A stretch of 64,000 nucleotides of DNA from assembly GCF_004375085.3 (NCBI RefSeq), contig NZ_SNAQ03000006.1:124001-188000 (forward strand), in the 5' to 3' direction. A program made the translations under genes and the position numbers. Positions 8,487 to 16,527 of this stretch are shown in pieces. Origin of the DNA: Lewinella sp. W8 (GTDB taxonomy: Bacteria; Bacteroidota; Bacteroidia; Chitinophagales; Saprospiraceae). Each line of letters opens with the position of its first letter. Positions within the stretch are counted from its first letter, which is position 1. Below the pieces are notes generated by a model that was not told the origin of the DNA, ran no database searches, and saw only the letters and a list, made by a program, of their open reading frames with translations.

Positions 8487-9890
8487 CTACTCTACCTGGT
8501 AGTAATATTCCCCTTCGTAGCCCTCATAGACTCCCTGAAAGAGTAGTTCCTCCGCCCCATTGAGGGCATCCATGAATTGTTCCATGGTCTGGATGCGCCG
8601 GTCGTTGATCGCCTGAATGATAAAATCGGCGTTCATGTTGGTCGCCTCAATGGGCGTATCCCGAAAAATGGCGATTACCCGGACTCCCCCTTCCGGATAC
8701 GCTGCGGCCTCCTGTGGGGTAAGGGATCTGACCTCGAAGCCAAGTTGATGCAGGCGATCTTCCACGCGGGCACTCACCAGGGAGCGGGTACGATTGGCTT
8801 TATCCCGAAGGAGCGCCGTCGCCTTGCGTTCCCGACCGTTGCGCAAATAGGTGATTCTCAGACGTTCTCCCGGGCGGTAGCGACTCAGTTGCTCCTGCAT
8901 TTCGGGGGCAGAGTTGATATCTACGCCGTTCAGGGCGGTCATCACGTCGCCGATTTCCAGCCCGGCGCGCAGGGCCGCGCCATCGGGCGTGAGGTTGGTG
9001 ATCAGCACCCCCTTGGCGGTCCCCAGACCAAGGCGTTTGGCCTGGGCATCGTTCACCCCCTGAATGTAGACGCCCAGCACCGCCCGTTTGACTTCGCCGA
9101 AGTCCCGCAGATCGTTCAGGACGCGCAGGGCCAGATTGCCGGGGATGGCGAAGGCGTAGCCTTCGTGCCGGCCACTGTTGGTGATGATGGCCGTATTGAT
9201 GCCGATGAGCTCCCCGTTGGTGTTCACCAGGGCTCCCCCACTGTTTCCGGGGTTGACGGCCGCGTCCGTCTGGATGAAGCTTTCGATGCGGTCTTCCGGC
9301 TCCAGTACGTCAATACTACGCCCCTTGGCGGAGACGATGCCCGCCGTAACGGTTGAATTCAGGTTAAAGGGGTTGCCGACCGCCAGTACCCATTCGCCGA
9401 TCTGCAGACTGTCGCTGTTCCCGAATTCCAGATTGGGCAGGTCTTTGCCGTTGATGCTGAGGAGCGCCAGGTCGGTACTTTCATCCACGCCCATGACGCT
9501 GGCGTCAAATTCCCGCTTATCCCCCAGCACGATGCGAATCCGTTCGGCGCCCTCAATCACGTGGTTATTGGTGGCAATCAGTCCGTCGGGAGAGATGATC
9601 ACCCCAGACCCGGTCGTAGAGCTTTCCAGATTGGGTTCCATCCGACTCATGCGCTCGCGGAACGAGCGCACGAAGACTACCCCGGGGGTGACCTTCTCGG
9701 CGGCATTAATAAAATTTGTGGGAGCGCTTCCCGCAAAACGGGGCAGGGTCTGCTCTTTGAGCTGTAGCAGGGCACCGGCGTCCGTGGTGGCGTCACCGCG
9801 GGATGCAAAGAATATCCGATCGGCCGTGAGGGCCAGAAAAGCAGATAGTATACAGCAGCCAATGATAATCAGTAAGTCGGGTCGCTTCAT
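8487..9890 (-). CDS. Deg/HtrA-family serine protease with PDZ domains
   Basis: A 467-residue envelope protease. I start at the ATG at 9890 because it gives MKRPDLLIIIGCCILSAFLA, a membrane anchor or signal; the longer frame to 10163 adds 91 low-quality residues. The trypsin-like domain has GSGVIISPDGLIATNNHV (His110), ESTDLALLSI (Asp140) and NPGNSGGALVN (Ser217). A PDZ domain follows (LGVYIQGVNDAQAKRLGL, AGLEIGDVMTALNGV), and a second weaker PDZ-like region ends the protein. HtrA proteases degrade or refold damaged periplasmic proteins. The C-terminal tail EGYEGEYYYQVE is acidic and Tyr-rich, as in other Bacteroidota Do proteases. Monocistronic, with a 423-nt gap upstream. Confidence 0.92.
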   Translation of the reverse strand: MKRPDLLIIIGCCILSAFLALTADRIFFASRGDATTDAGALLQLKEQTLPRFAGSAPTNFINAAEKVTPGVVFVRSFRERMSRMEPNLESSTTGSGVIISPDGLIATNNHVIEGAERIRIVLGDKREFDASVMGVDESTDLALLSINGKDLPNLEFGNSDSLQIGEWVLAVGNPFNLNSTVTAGIVSAKGRSIDVLEPEDRIESFIQTDAAVNPGNSGGALVNTNGELIGINTAIITNSGRHEGYAFAIPGNLALRVLNDLRDFGEVKRAVLGVYIQGVNDAQAKRLGLGTAKGVLITNLTPDGAALRAGLEIGDVMTALNGVDINSAPEMQEQLSRYRPGERLRITYLRNGRERKATALLRDKANRTRSLVSARVEDRLHQLGFEVRSLTPQEAAAYPEGGVRVIAIFRDTPIEATNMNADFIIQAINDRRIQTMEQFMDALNGAEELLFQGVYEGYEGEYYYQVE

Positions 9891-10313
9891 GCCCGAGCAT
9901 AACGTCGGAAAAGGTGGTATTGTTATCGGGCGGAGCTGATCTTGGCCATCCTGGACCTGGTGTTTCCTTTCCCCGTCTGGACAGCCGGGCGAGCCCGAAA
10001 GGAAACCACACCAACTGTCATACAGCCCAACACCCTTTGATGTATGCCTCCAATCTTTACGGGTTGGCGCTACCGATGATGGTTTGGTTGCTTTTTGGCG
10101 AAAAGCACCACCACAAGTGGGTTGAGACCGAATCCTGGTTTTATTTCCCCCGGTCCGGCTCAACGTTTAGTCCTGACGAACGTTTTCAGCCCATGCGGCG
10201 AAGACCATTTTATTTGATCTCTGCCCTTAGGATAAACACGGCACCAGCGCTCCGCGCCCACCGGCTCCTATTCAACCACCAACCAGCTAGTATACTCCCC
10301 TCAATTTGCATCC
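9891..10313. other. 423-nt intergenic region with inverted repeat and dispersed element
   Basis: No convincing gene. It holds a 9-bp inverted repeat (GTTTCCTTT at 9962-9970 and AAAGGAAAC at 9998-10006) and, at 10240-10258, a diverged copy of the dispersed GGCACCTGCG element (GGCACCAGCGCTCCGCGCC). The divergent promoters of htrA and the 10314 operon should lie here. Confidence 0.6.
10301..10308 (+). promoter_or_regulatory. -7-like element TCAATTTG, 5 nt before start
   Basis: Near match to TAnnTTTG (second base C) ending 5 nt before the ATG at 10314. Weak on its own; listed because the same placement recurs in this window. Confidence 0.25.
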
Positions 10314-10529
10314 ATGTTCGGCAACAACAACCAGGATTCTGAAGAATACCTCGGCAACATTTTCGGCTGGAAGCTTTCCTTTATCGGCCTGGGGGTCATC
10401 CTGCTCCTTGCGGGCATTGCGGCCTACCGCACCTATATGCTTGATGCGGAGATCGGCTTCGAAGAACCCGTTAACTCCCTGGACATGCGGGGGGATACGA
10501 TCAAAATCGGTAAAGACAGCCTACGATGA
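10314..10529 (+). CDS. Small single-pass membrane protein, upstream of dapF
   Basis: A 71-residue protein with an acidic N-terminus (MFGNNNQDSEEY), one clear membrane segment (about 20-42: LSFIGLGVILLLAGIAAYRT) and a polar tail. I do not recognise a family. Its stop overlaps the dapF start (ATGA), so it is very likely translated and coupled. The 82-residue reading frame overlapping it from 10306 has an Ala/Pro/Ser-rich, non-protein-like composition and is rejected in its favour. Confidence 0.7.
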   Translation: MFGNNNQDSEEYLGNIFGWKLSFIGLGVILLLAGIAAYRTYMLDAEIGFEEPVNSLDMRGDTIKIGKDSLR

Positions 10530-11329
10530 AGACCGTTCGTTTTCACAAATATGAGGGAGCCGGCAACGATTTCGTGCTCATCGACGATCGGGAGAATGTG
10601 CTGCGTGAGCAACTGAACCAGGCAGTCATTGCCCGCTGGTGTGACCGCCACTTCGGGATCGGTGCGGATGGCCTGATGCTGCTGCGCTCCCACCCGGATT
10701 TCGATTTTGAGATGGTCTACTACAACAGCGACGGGGCACCGAGCACGATGTGCGGTAACGGTGGCCGCTGTATTGTCCGCTTCGCCCGCCAACTTGGCAT
10801 CCACCGGGAAGAGTATCATTTCCTGGCCGTTGACGGCCCCCACCGGGCGCGTCTGTTGCCGGAAGGCGTCTCCCTGGAAATGCAGAACGTGACCACCGTG
10901 GAGGAACTGAGTTCGGGGGCCTTCCAGTTGGATACCGGATCCCCCCATTACGTCAGTTTCGTAGATAGTTGCGGGGCCATTAACGTTCCCGAACGGGGCA
11001 GGGCCATCCGGCAATCGGCTCCCTACGCGGCCGAAGGGATCAACGTCAATTTCGTGGAGCAATCCGGCGCCGATGAATTGTCCATCGGCACCTACGAACG
11101 GGGCGTGGAGGACGAAACCCTGGCCTGCGGTACGGGGGTTACGGCCGCCGCCATTGCCGCCAGTATCCGGACCGGCATCGCCCCCAATACCTCCTTCCAC
11201 TGGACCGTGCGGGCCAAGGGCGGCCAATTGGCCGTCAGGGGACACTATGACGGGCGTCAATTCGCGGATGTCTGGCTGGAAGGACCGGCGACCTACGTCT
11301 TCTCCGGTGAGATTGCCTTTGCCCGGTAA
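10526..11329 (+). CDS. dapF: Diaminopimelate epimerase
   Basis: A 267-residue protein with the two catalytic cysteine motifs of LL-diaminopimelate epimerase: STMCGNGGRC (Cys76) and EDETLACGTGVTAAA (Cys201). N-terminal HKYEGAGNDFVLID and GIGADGLMLL also fit. The enzyme interconverts LL- and meso-diaminopimelate for lysine and peptidoglycan synthesis in the cytosol. Length is normal for the family. Start overlaps the stop of the small membrane protein gene. Confidence 0.95.
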   Translation: MKTVRFHKYEGAGNDFVLIDDRENVLREQLNQAVIARWCDRHFGIGADGLMLLRSHPDFDFEMVYYNSDGAPSTMCGNGGRCIVRFARQLGIHREEYHFLAVDGPHRARLLPEGVSLEMQNVTTVEELSSGAFQLDTGSPHYVSFVDSCGAINVPERGRAIRQSAPYAAEGINVNFVEQSGADELSIGTYERGVEDETLACGTGVTAAAIAASIRTGIAPNTSFHWTVRAKGGQLAVRGHYDGRQFADVWLEGPATYVFSGEIAFAR

Positions 11330-11518
11330 TCCGTCAAATACCTCCTTGCGGTAGGGGAAGATTACCGTAATAAACGTACCTTTCCTGACGAGAGAGGGGA
11401 TCATTTGTGACCCTTCCCGGGTCATGTCCCACCCAATATTCTGGCTATTCTGCCACCGTACCAATTTCATTTTCGCTCCAACAAGCATTATCTACATCAC
11501 CGAGAAACCAGTCAACTT

Positions 11519-13864
11519 ATGCGTATACTTTTTACCCTTTGTATCCTTACCTGCCTGGGTTTGGGTAGCCTTTCGGCACAAGTAACCCGAATCACCGACC
11601 TTAATCCCGGCGCCGAGGACGCCAATCCCACCAGATTCTTCGATTACCAGGGCCTTTTGCTCTTCCGGGCCGACAACGACACCAACGGCGTGGAGCTCTG
11701 GATCAGCGATGGCACGCCCGAAGGAACGCGCCTGGTGCGCGACATCAACGAGGACCCCGGCAGCAGCGCCGGAAACAGCAACCCGGACAATTTCATCCTG
11801 TTCAACAACAAGGTCTACTTCAAGGCCAGGGACGCCAACAACGGAGACGAACTCTGGGAAACCGACGGTACGACCGCGGGGACTCGCCTGGTCGACGACA
11901 TCAACCCGGGTTCCACGGGCTCCAATCCTTTCGACTTCATTGAGCTCAACGGGGAGATTTTCTTCACCGCCCGCGGGGCGGACGTCAGCTCCGAACTGTA
12001 CCGCTACGACGCCATGGGCGACTCTGCCGCCCTGGTGCTGGATATTCGGCCGGGCAACAGTCCGTCCGTGCCCAACTTCAAGACCCTATTCGACGGTCGG
12101 ATGTTCTTCACGGCCAATGATGGCGTAACCGGAACCGAGCTTTGGGTAAGTGACGGTTTTGATACCGGAACTTTCCGGCTCTCCGACATTCGTCAGGACG
12201 GCAACGGGAATGCCGCCCCGAGCCAGTACTTCGTGTACAACAACGAGCTCTACTTCCGGGCCGACAACGACACCCTGGGCCAGGAGCTTTACAAAACGGA
12301 CGGCACCTTCGCCCCACCGACTCTGGTCAAGGACCTCGTTACCGGAGCGGGCGACGGCCGGCCAGGGGATTTCTTCGCATTTGGTGGCATGCTGTTCTTT
12401 TCCGCCGAGACCGATTCGCTTGGGCGGGAACTCTGGATGACGGACGGCACCGAGGAAGGAACGGTATTGTTCGCGGACCTCAATCCTGGCCCCGGAGACA
12501 GCGACCCGGAAGGATTCATCCAATTAATTCAGGATGATGTATTTCCGGCTGGTGTTTTTATTGCTGATGGTGGAGAGGGCCCCGAGCTCCATCAGCTATC
12601 CCTATTTTTTGGACAAATTTTTTTTGATGCAATAAACGTTGCCCCGACGGAAGAAGAGCTGCTTGCCCCGGAAGACCTAGTCTGGACAAATTCTACGCTC
12701 TATTTCAGCGCCGAAACGCCCACGGATGGCCGGGAGCTCTACAAGCTGGGCATCCTTGACGAATTCGCCACCAAAATCACCGACATCGGTCCTGGAGCAG
12801 AGGATGGTGGAATCGACGAAATCTTTTTGATTGGGGACCGGCTGTACTTCGAAGCCGACGATAGCCTGGGGCGGGAGCTATGGACAACCGTAGCTGATAG
12901 AGCTGGCTTCCAATTCTCTACCGCTGACCAGGGCGTCGTCAACAGTGGGGATACGATCGACCTTGGCGAGGTACTGTTGGGTGCCGATATCGTTACCACT
13001 AATTTAACCCTTACCAGCACCGGAACGGGCCCAACGGTTGGTAATTGGCTCAACGAAGGCGCCGTAATGGACCCCTTTGCCGTGCTCCTCATCGGGAATA
13101 TTGACAGTATTCCCAGCGATAGTACGGTAGACTTTCAAATCGGTTTCCTGTCTGGAGAAGCTGGAACCTTTGTGGATAGCTTAGAAATCCTGGTCCTTGG
13201 GCCGGATGGACCGGAAACCTCCTTCTTTTATCTCAAGGGCACCAGCGTGGCTCCGGTAGGGGCCCTGGCGGTTAGCCTGGACGGCACCGTACTCGGAGAA
13301 GAAGTCACGGAGATTGATTTCGGAGCCGTTCCCAGTCGGACGGATTCTACTTTGGCCCTCGTCCTGGAAAATGTGGGTACCGGGCCGCTGCAGCTTACGC
13401 CCAGTCTGGCCACGGGCATGGAGTACACCGCCGACGATCTGAGTGCGGTGGAAATTGCCCCTGGAGCGACGGATACCATCAACCTGACCTTTGCCCCCCA
13501 GACGGAGGGTGAGTACACCGATACGCTGACTCTGATGGCCAGTCTGGACGCCATGACCGACGTCACCGTCACCTACGTGCTGCGGGGTAACGCCATCGTC
13601 AACAGCGTGAACGAGTTCGGTATCCGGGCCCAACGGGCCTACCCCAATCCGACCGTGGACGGCATTATGGTGGAACTCGGGGAAGCCCTGACCAACGGCA
13701 CAATCAGCGTGTTCGATCAGCAGGGCCGTCGCGTGCGGGAAGCCGTGTGGCCGGCGGGTGCCCAACAGCACCGGGTGCTGCTCAGCGGATTACCCAGCGG
13801 TTTGTATCAGGTGGAAGTTAAAAGTCCGGCCGGCCGCTTACTATTGGAGGTCGTTAAGCGTTAA
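11519..13864 (+). CDS. ELWxxDGT-repeat secreted protein with type IX sorting domain
   Basis: A 781-residue secreted protein: signal peptide (about 1-20, ending SLSAQ), then about eight units of the form G-x-ELW-x-x-DGT-x-x-GT-x-L-x-x-D-I (for example GVELWISDGTPEGTRLVRDI and GRELWMTDGTEEGTVLFADL) spaced 45-60 residues apart, some degenerate. Next come about two Ig-like, choice-of-anchor-D-type domains (TTNLTLTSTGTGPTVGNW, LALVLENVGTGPLQLTP). The last 75 residues are a type-A type IX secretion sorting domain (RAYPNPTVDGIMVELG, FDQQGRRVRE, LPSGLYQVEV). Likely surface-attached or released; function unknown. The cytochrome peroxidase gene starts 6 nt downstream, so they are probably co-transcribed. 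Confidence 0.85.
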   Translation: MRILFTLCILTCLGLGSLSAQVTRITDLNPGAEDANPTRFFDYQGLLLFRADNDTNGVELWISDGTPEGTRLVRDINEDPGSSAGNSNPDNFILFNNKVYFKARDANNGDELWETDGTTAGTRLVDDINPGSTGSNPFDFIELNGEIFFTARGADVSSELYRYDAMGDSAALVLDIRPGNSPSVPNFKTLFDGRMFFTANDGVTGTELWVSDGFDTGTFRLSDIRQDGNGNAAPSQYFVYNNELYFRADNDTLGQELYKTDGTFAPPTLVKDLVTGAGDGRPGDFFAFGGMLFFSAETDSLGRELWMTDGTEEGTVLFADLNPGPGDSDPEGFIQLIQDDVFPAGVFIADGGEGPELHQLSLFFGQIFFDAINVAPTEEELLAPEDLVWTNSTLYFSAETPTDGRELYKLGILDEFATKITDIGPGAEDGGIDEIFLIGDRLYFEADDSLGRELWTTVADRAGFQFSTADQGVVNSGDTIDLGEVLLGADIVTTNLTLTSTGTGPTVGNWLNEGAVMDPFAVLLIGNIDSIPSDSTVDFQIGFLSGEAGTFVDSLEILVLGPDGPETSFFYLKGTSVAPVGALAVSLDGTVLGEEVTEIDFGAVPSRTDSTLALVLENVGTGPLQLTPSLATGMEYTADDLSAVEIAPGATDTINLTFAPQTEGEYTDTLTLMASLDAMTDVTVTYVLRGNAIVNSVNEFGIRAQRAYPNPTVDGIMVELGEALTNGTISVFDQQGRRVREAVWPAGAQQHRVLLSGLPSGLYQVEVKSPAGRLLLEVVKR

Positions 13865-13870
13865 GGGTAT

Positions 13871-15037
13871 ATGAACCGACGCCCCGAGACCAAAAAAGAG
13901 TATCACCTCCTCCTGGGGGTGGTACTCTTTTTATTTCTACTGATGGCCGGCTGCCTGCAGACCCGCAGCCTGAAGGAAGCCTCCTGGTCGGACGAAAGCC
14001 TGCGGGAGGCCTACGCTAAGCCGGTGGCGGCGTGGCCGCAGGCCACGCTTGAGCCGGGGGTAGACCCCGACGCTGAGCTGGCCGCCCTCAATGACGTTCC
14101 TCACGGTATCGACCGTAACCGCCGGGAACTTGGCAAGCAACTCTTTTTTGATCCCATTCTTTCGGCCTCGAACCAAATCAGCTGCGCCAGTTGTCACGAT
14201 CCGGACCTGGGCTGGGGTGACGGGCGCGGACAAAGCTTCGGGCACGATCGGCAGCAGGGAAAAAGGAACGCCCCTACCCTGCTGAACGTCAGTCGCTGGG
14301 AGCACTTTTTCTGGGACGGGCGGGCGGCCAGTCTGGAGGAACAGGTCTTCGGTCCCATTCAGGACCATCTGGAAATGAATCAGGACCTGACGGAAATGGA
14401 GCAAGAACTCAACGCCATTGAAGGATACCGCACGGCTTTTCGGGAAGCCTACGGGGTGGAAACGATTACGCGAGCCGACGTAGCGACCGCCATCGCCGAC
14501 TTTGAGCGCACCATTCGCAGTCGCGTCAGTCGGGTGGACCGCTTCATCAACGGTCAGACGGATGCCCTTACGGATGCTGAGCTTCGTGGGTTACACCTGT
14601 TTCGGACCAAGGCCCGCTGCCTGAATTGTCACCACGGCCCCCTCTTATCCGATCAGCAATTTCACAACAGCGGCCAGCACCTGATGGGCCGGCCCCAGGA
14701 AGATTTCGGGCGCTTTTACGTGACCCAGGACAGCAGTCATCTCGGGCAATTCCGTACGCCGACGCTGAGGGACGTTGCCTTTACCGGACCCTACCTCCAC
14801 CACGGGAACATCCAGGAGTTACGGGAAGTCCTGACCATGTACAATAGCGGTATGCCGCAGATCATCTCCCGGCGCACCCGGGAGGCAGCGGCGGTCATCC
14901 CGGTGCACGATCCCCTGCTTCAGCCCCTGGGGCTGAAGGACCAGGAGCTGAACGACCTACTGGCCTTCCTGGAGGCACTTTCGGTCCGGCCCCGCACCGT
15001 GCGGGCACCGGAATTCCCCCGGAACGAGGCGCGCTGA
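13871..15037 (+). CDS. Di-heme cytochrome c peroxidase (CcpA/MauG type) lipoprotein
   Basis: A 388-residue lipoprotein (LFLFLLMAGC, Cys28) with two c-type heme sites: SCASCHDP (Cys105, Cys108, His109) and CLNCHHG (Cys250, Cys253, His254). Flanking blocks GKQLFFDPILSASNQ, NAPTLLNVSRWEHFFWDGRA and FRTPTLRDVAFTGPYLHHG are typical of bacterial di-heme peroxidases, which reduce hydrogen peroxide or act in MauG-like oxidation outside the cytosol. Length and spacing are normal. Six nt behind the ELWxxDGT protein gene; convergent with the lipoprotein gene at 15047. Confidence 0.92.
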   Translation: MNRRPETKKEYHLLLGVVLFLFLLMAGCLQTRSLKEASWSDESLREAYAKPVAAWPQATLEPGVDPDAELAALNDVPHGIDRNRRELGKQLFFDPILSASNQISCASCHDPDLGWGDGRGQSFGHDRQQGKRNAPTLLNVSRWEHFFWDGRAASLEEQVFGPIQDHLEMNQDLTEMEQELNAIEGYRTAFREAYGVETITRADVATAIADFERTIRSRVSRVDRFINGQTDALTDAELRGLHLFRTKARCLNCHHGPLLSDQQFHNSGQHLMGRPQEDFGRFYVTQDSSHLGQFRTPTLRDVAFTGPYLHHGNIQELREVLTMYNSGMPQIISRRTREAAAVIPVHDPLLQPLGLKDQELNDLLAFLEALSVRPRTVRAPEFPRNEAR

Positions 15038-15046
15038 TCTTAGCGC

Positions 15047-15619
15047 TTAGTTTGGAATCATTTCGTAGGTGGTCGTGTAGTTGAAGGCACCGACGAGGTT
15101 ATCCAGGCGTAATTCACGCGTAGCCGTAACGACAAACTGGGTTCCGCTAATGGATACGATGGTGTATTCATCAATCAGGGTACCTTCTTCGTTACGGACG
15201 ACCATAAAGGTTCCGTCTAAATCGGTAACGTAGAAGTTGTCGTTAAAGGGTGACAGTACGGTGGGGTCACCGGGCTCCGGGCACTGCATGTCTCCCTGGA
15301 TAATCCGCATGGCGCCATTTTCGAGGAAAAACAGGACATCATCGCGGTCGCAGTCGTCCACTCCGGCCTGGGCGGCAGCCCGGGCGGCGTAGGTTTGCTG
15401 TAAGTTTTCCCGGGTTTCACCGGCATCACTGATTTCCTGATCGGTCAGGTTGGCAATTCGACCATCCGCCACCGTTTCCAAAGTGGTGGAAGCGGAGGAA
15501 ATTACCCAGCCGTTCTCCCGACCGATGTTGGTGATGGGGCCCAATTCGTCCGTGTTGTCGGTACATCCAGAATGAAAAATTACTGCCGCGGCAGCCAGGA
15601 GGAGGAATAGTTGACGCAT
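15047..15619 (-). CDS. Hypothetical lipoprotein
   Basis: A 190-residue protein with a lipoprotein signal (LLLAAAAVIFHSGC, Cys19). The mature part includes DDCDRDDVLFFLENGAMRI and FYVTDLDGTFMVVRNEEGTL, resembling the lipocalin-like single-domain lipoproteins frequent in Bacteroidota, in which DDC..D..xxF..NG recurs. No catalytic motif seen. It is convergent with the peroxidase gene, 9 nt apart, and stands alone. Confidence 0.7.
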   Translation of the reverse strand: MRQLFLLLAAAAVIFHSGCTDNTDELGPITNIGRENGWVISSASTTLETVADGRIANLTDQEISDAGETRENLQQTYAARAAAQAGVDDCDRDDVLFFLENGAMRIIQGDMQCPEPGDPTVLSPFNDNFYVTDLDGTFMVVRNEEGTLIDEYTIVSISGTQFVVTATRELRLDNLVGAFNYTTTYEMIPN

Positions 15620-15723
15620 ACGTTCAATAAATTTTATGTCGCTAGCTTAAGGCTGATGGAGAAAGTGCCCCAGCAAAGATGGTCTGCGGTTAGTAACGTT
15701 TGGGGAAGGGAATCCGTACTCCC

Positions 15724-16326
15724 CTAGGTAGCAGAAGGTTTGTTATTGTCGGCCGTTTTTCGTTTTTGAAAACGCCAGGCTTCCGGGACGATGGCCACCA
15801 GTAGCCCACCCAAAAACATGATCAGGTTCCAGTACCAGGCCATCGGTTCTTCATAGAGCTGGATGTAGGTAACCTGATCTTCGAGTTTAATCCGTTGGGT
15901 GCTCCAGAGCTCGACCGGATTCTTCTTATCCGTTGGGGGGCCGATCAGGCCCTTGATGGGCAAACTCTTGTCCGGAGGACATCCCTCGGCGGTGACACAA
16001 TCGGGGTCATTGTTTTTGAACCAACCAATCACGGAGGCCCTTACCGTGGCTCCGGAATACCAGTTGGCGGCCTGCTGTCTGGTCAGGATGGGACGAAGGA
16101 TATAATCTTTATCGGTGACCCGAAGTGCGGGGCCGACCAGCAGAGCATTGCCCAGTTCTCCCCCGGTGATCTCAACGTAGTCAGCGTCTCCGAGGCCTTC
16201 CGCAATCACTTCTTCCAGCGCCACCGTCCGGAGGTTATGGGTGCCAAAATTCTGACTGATGAGGTTGTTGCACCCCGTGATCATCAGCACTACCCCGGCA
16301 AACAGAACAAAGTATCGAAGTATCAT
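15724..16326 (-). CDS. Hypothetical lipoprotein with C-terminal membrane segment
   Basis: A 200-residue protein: N-terminal lipoprotein-type signal (VLFAGVVLMITGC), a roughly 140-residue extracytoplasmic domain with a Cys pair (DPDCVTAEGCPPD), and a C-terminal membrane segment (about 168-188: WYWNLIMFLGGLLVAIVP) followed by a basic tail. I do not recognise the family; the layout (two anchors, outside loop) resembles small eukaryote-like E3-related or DUF3592-type membrane proteins only loosely. The start is supported by a -7-like element ending 4 nt upstream. Confidence 0.7.
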   Translation of the reverse strand: MILRYFVLFAGVVLMITGCNNLISQNFGTHNLRTVALEEVIAEGLGDADYVEITGGELGNALLVGPALRVTDKDYILRPILTRQQAANWYSGATVRASVIGWFKNNDPDCVTAEGCPPDKSLPIKGLIGPPTDKKNPVELWSTQRIKLEDQVTYIQLYEEPMAWYWNLIMFLGGLLVAIVPEAWRFQKRKTADNNKPSAT

Positions 16327-16330
16327 GGCG

Positions 16331-16338
16331 CAAAGGTA
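16331..16338 (-). promoter_or_regulatory. -7 element TACCTTTG, 4 nt before start (likely leaderless)
   Basis: Reading the minus strand, a perfect TAnnTTTG element is followed by CGCC and then the ATG at 16326. If used as a promoter, transcription would begin at or near the start codon. No clear -33 TTTG box is visible. Confidence 0.45.
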
Positions 16339-16527
16339 ATCAGGGATTCGCTAAGGTAGTTCCGTGGCGGCTCGCCAAAAAGGGTTAGGTTAGTAAAACA
16401 GCCCGCTCTCCGGTCTCTAGCCTCGTACCCATAACTTTTGCCGGGAAATCCCCCCAAACAACGTGGGCACGTCCTGGATTCTGATCAATCCTTTGTCTCT
16501 GAGTCTCGTTATCTTACCCCTAAATTA

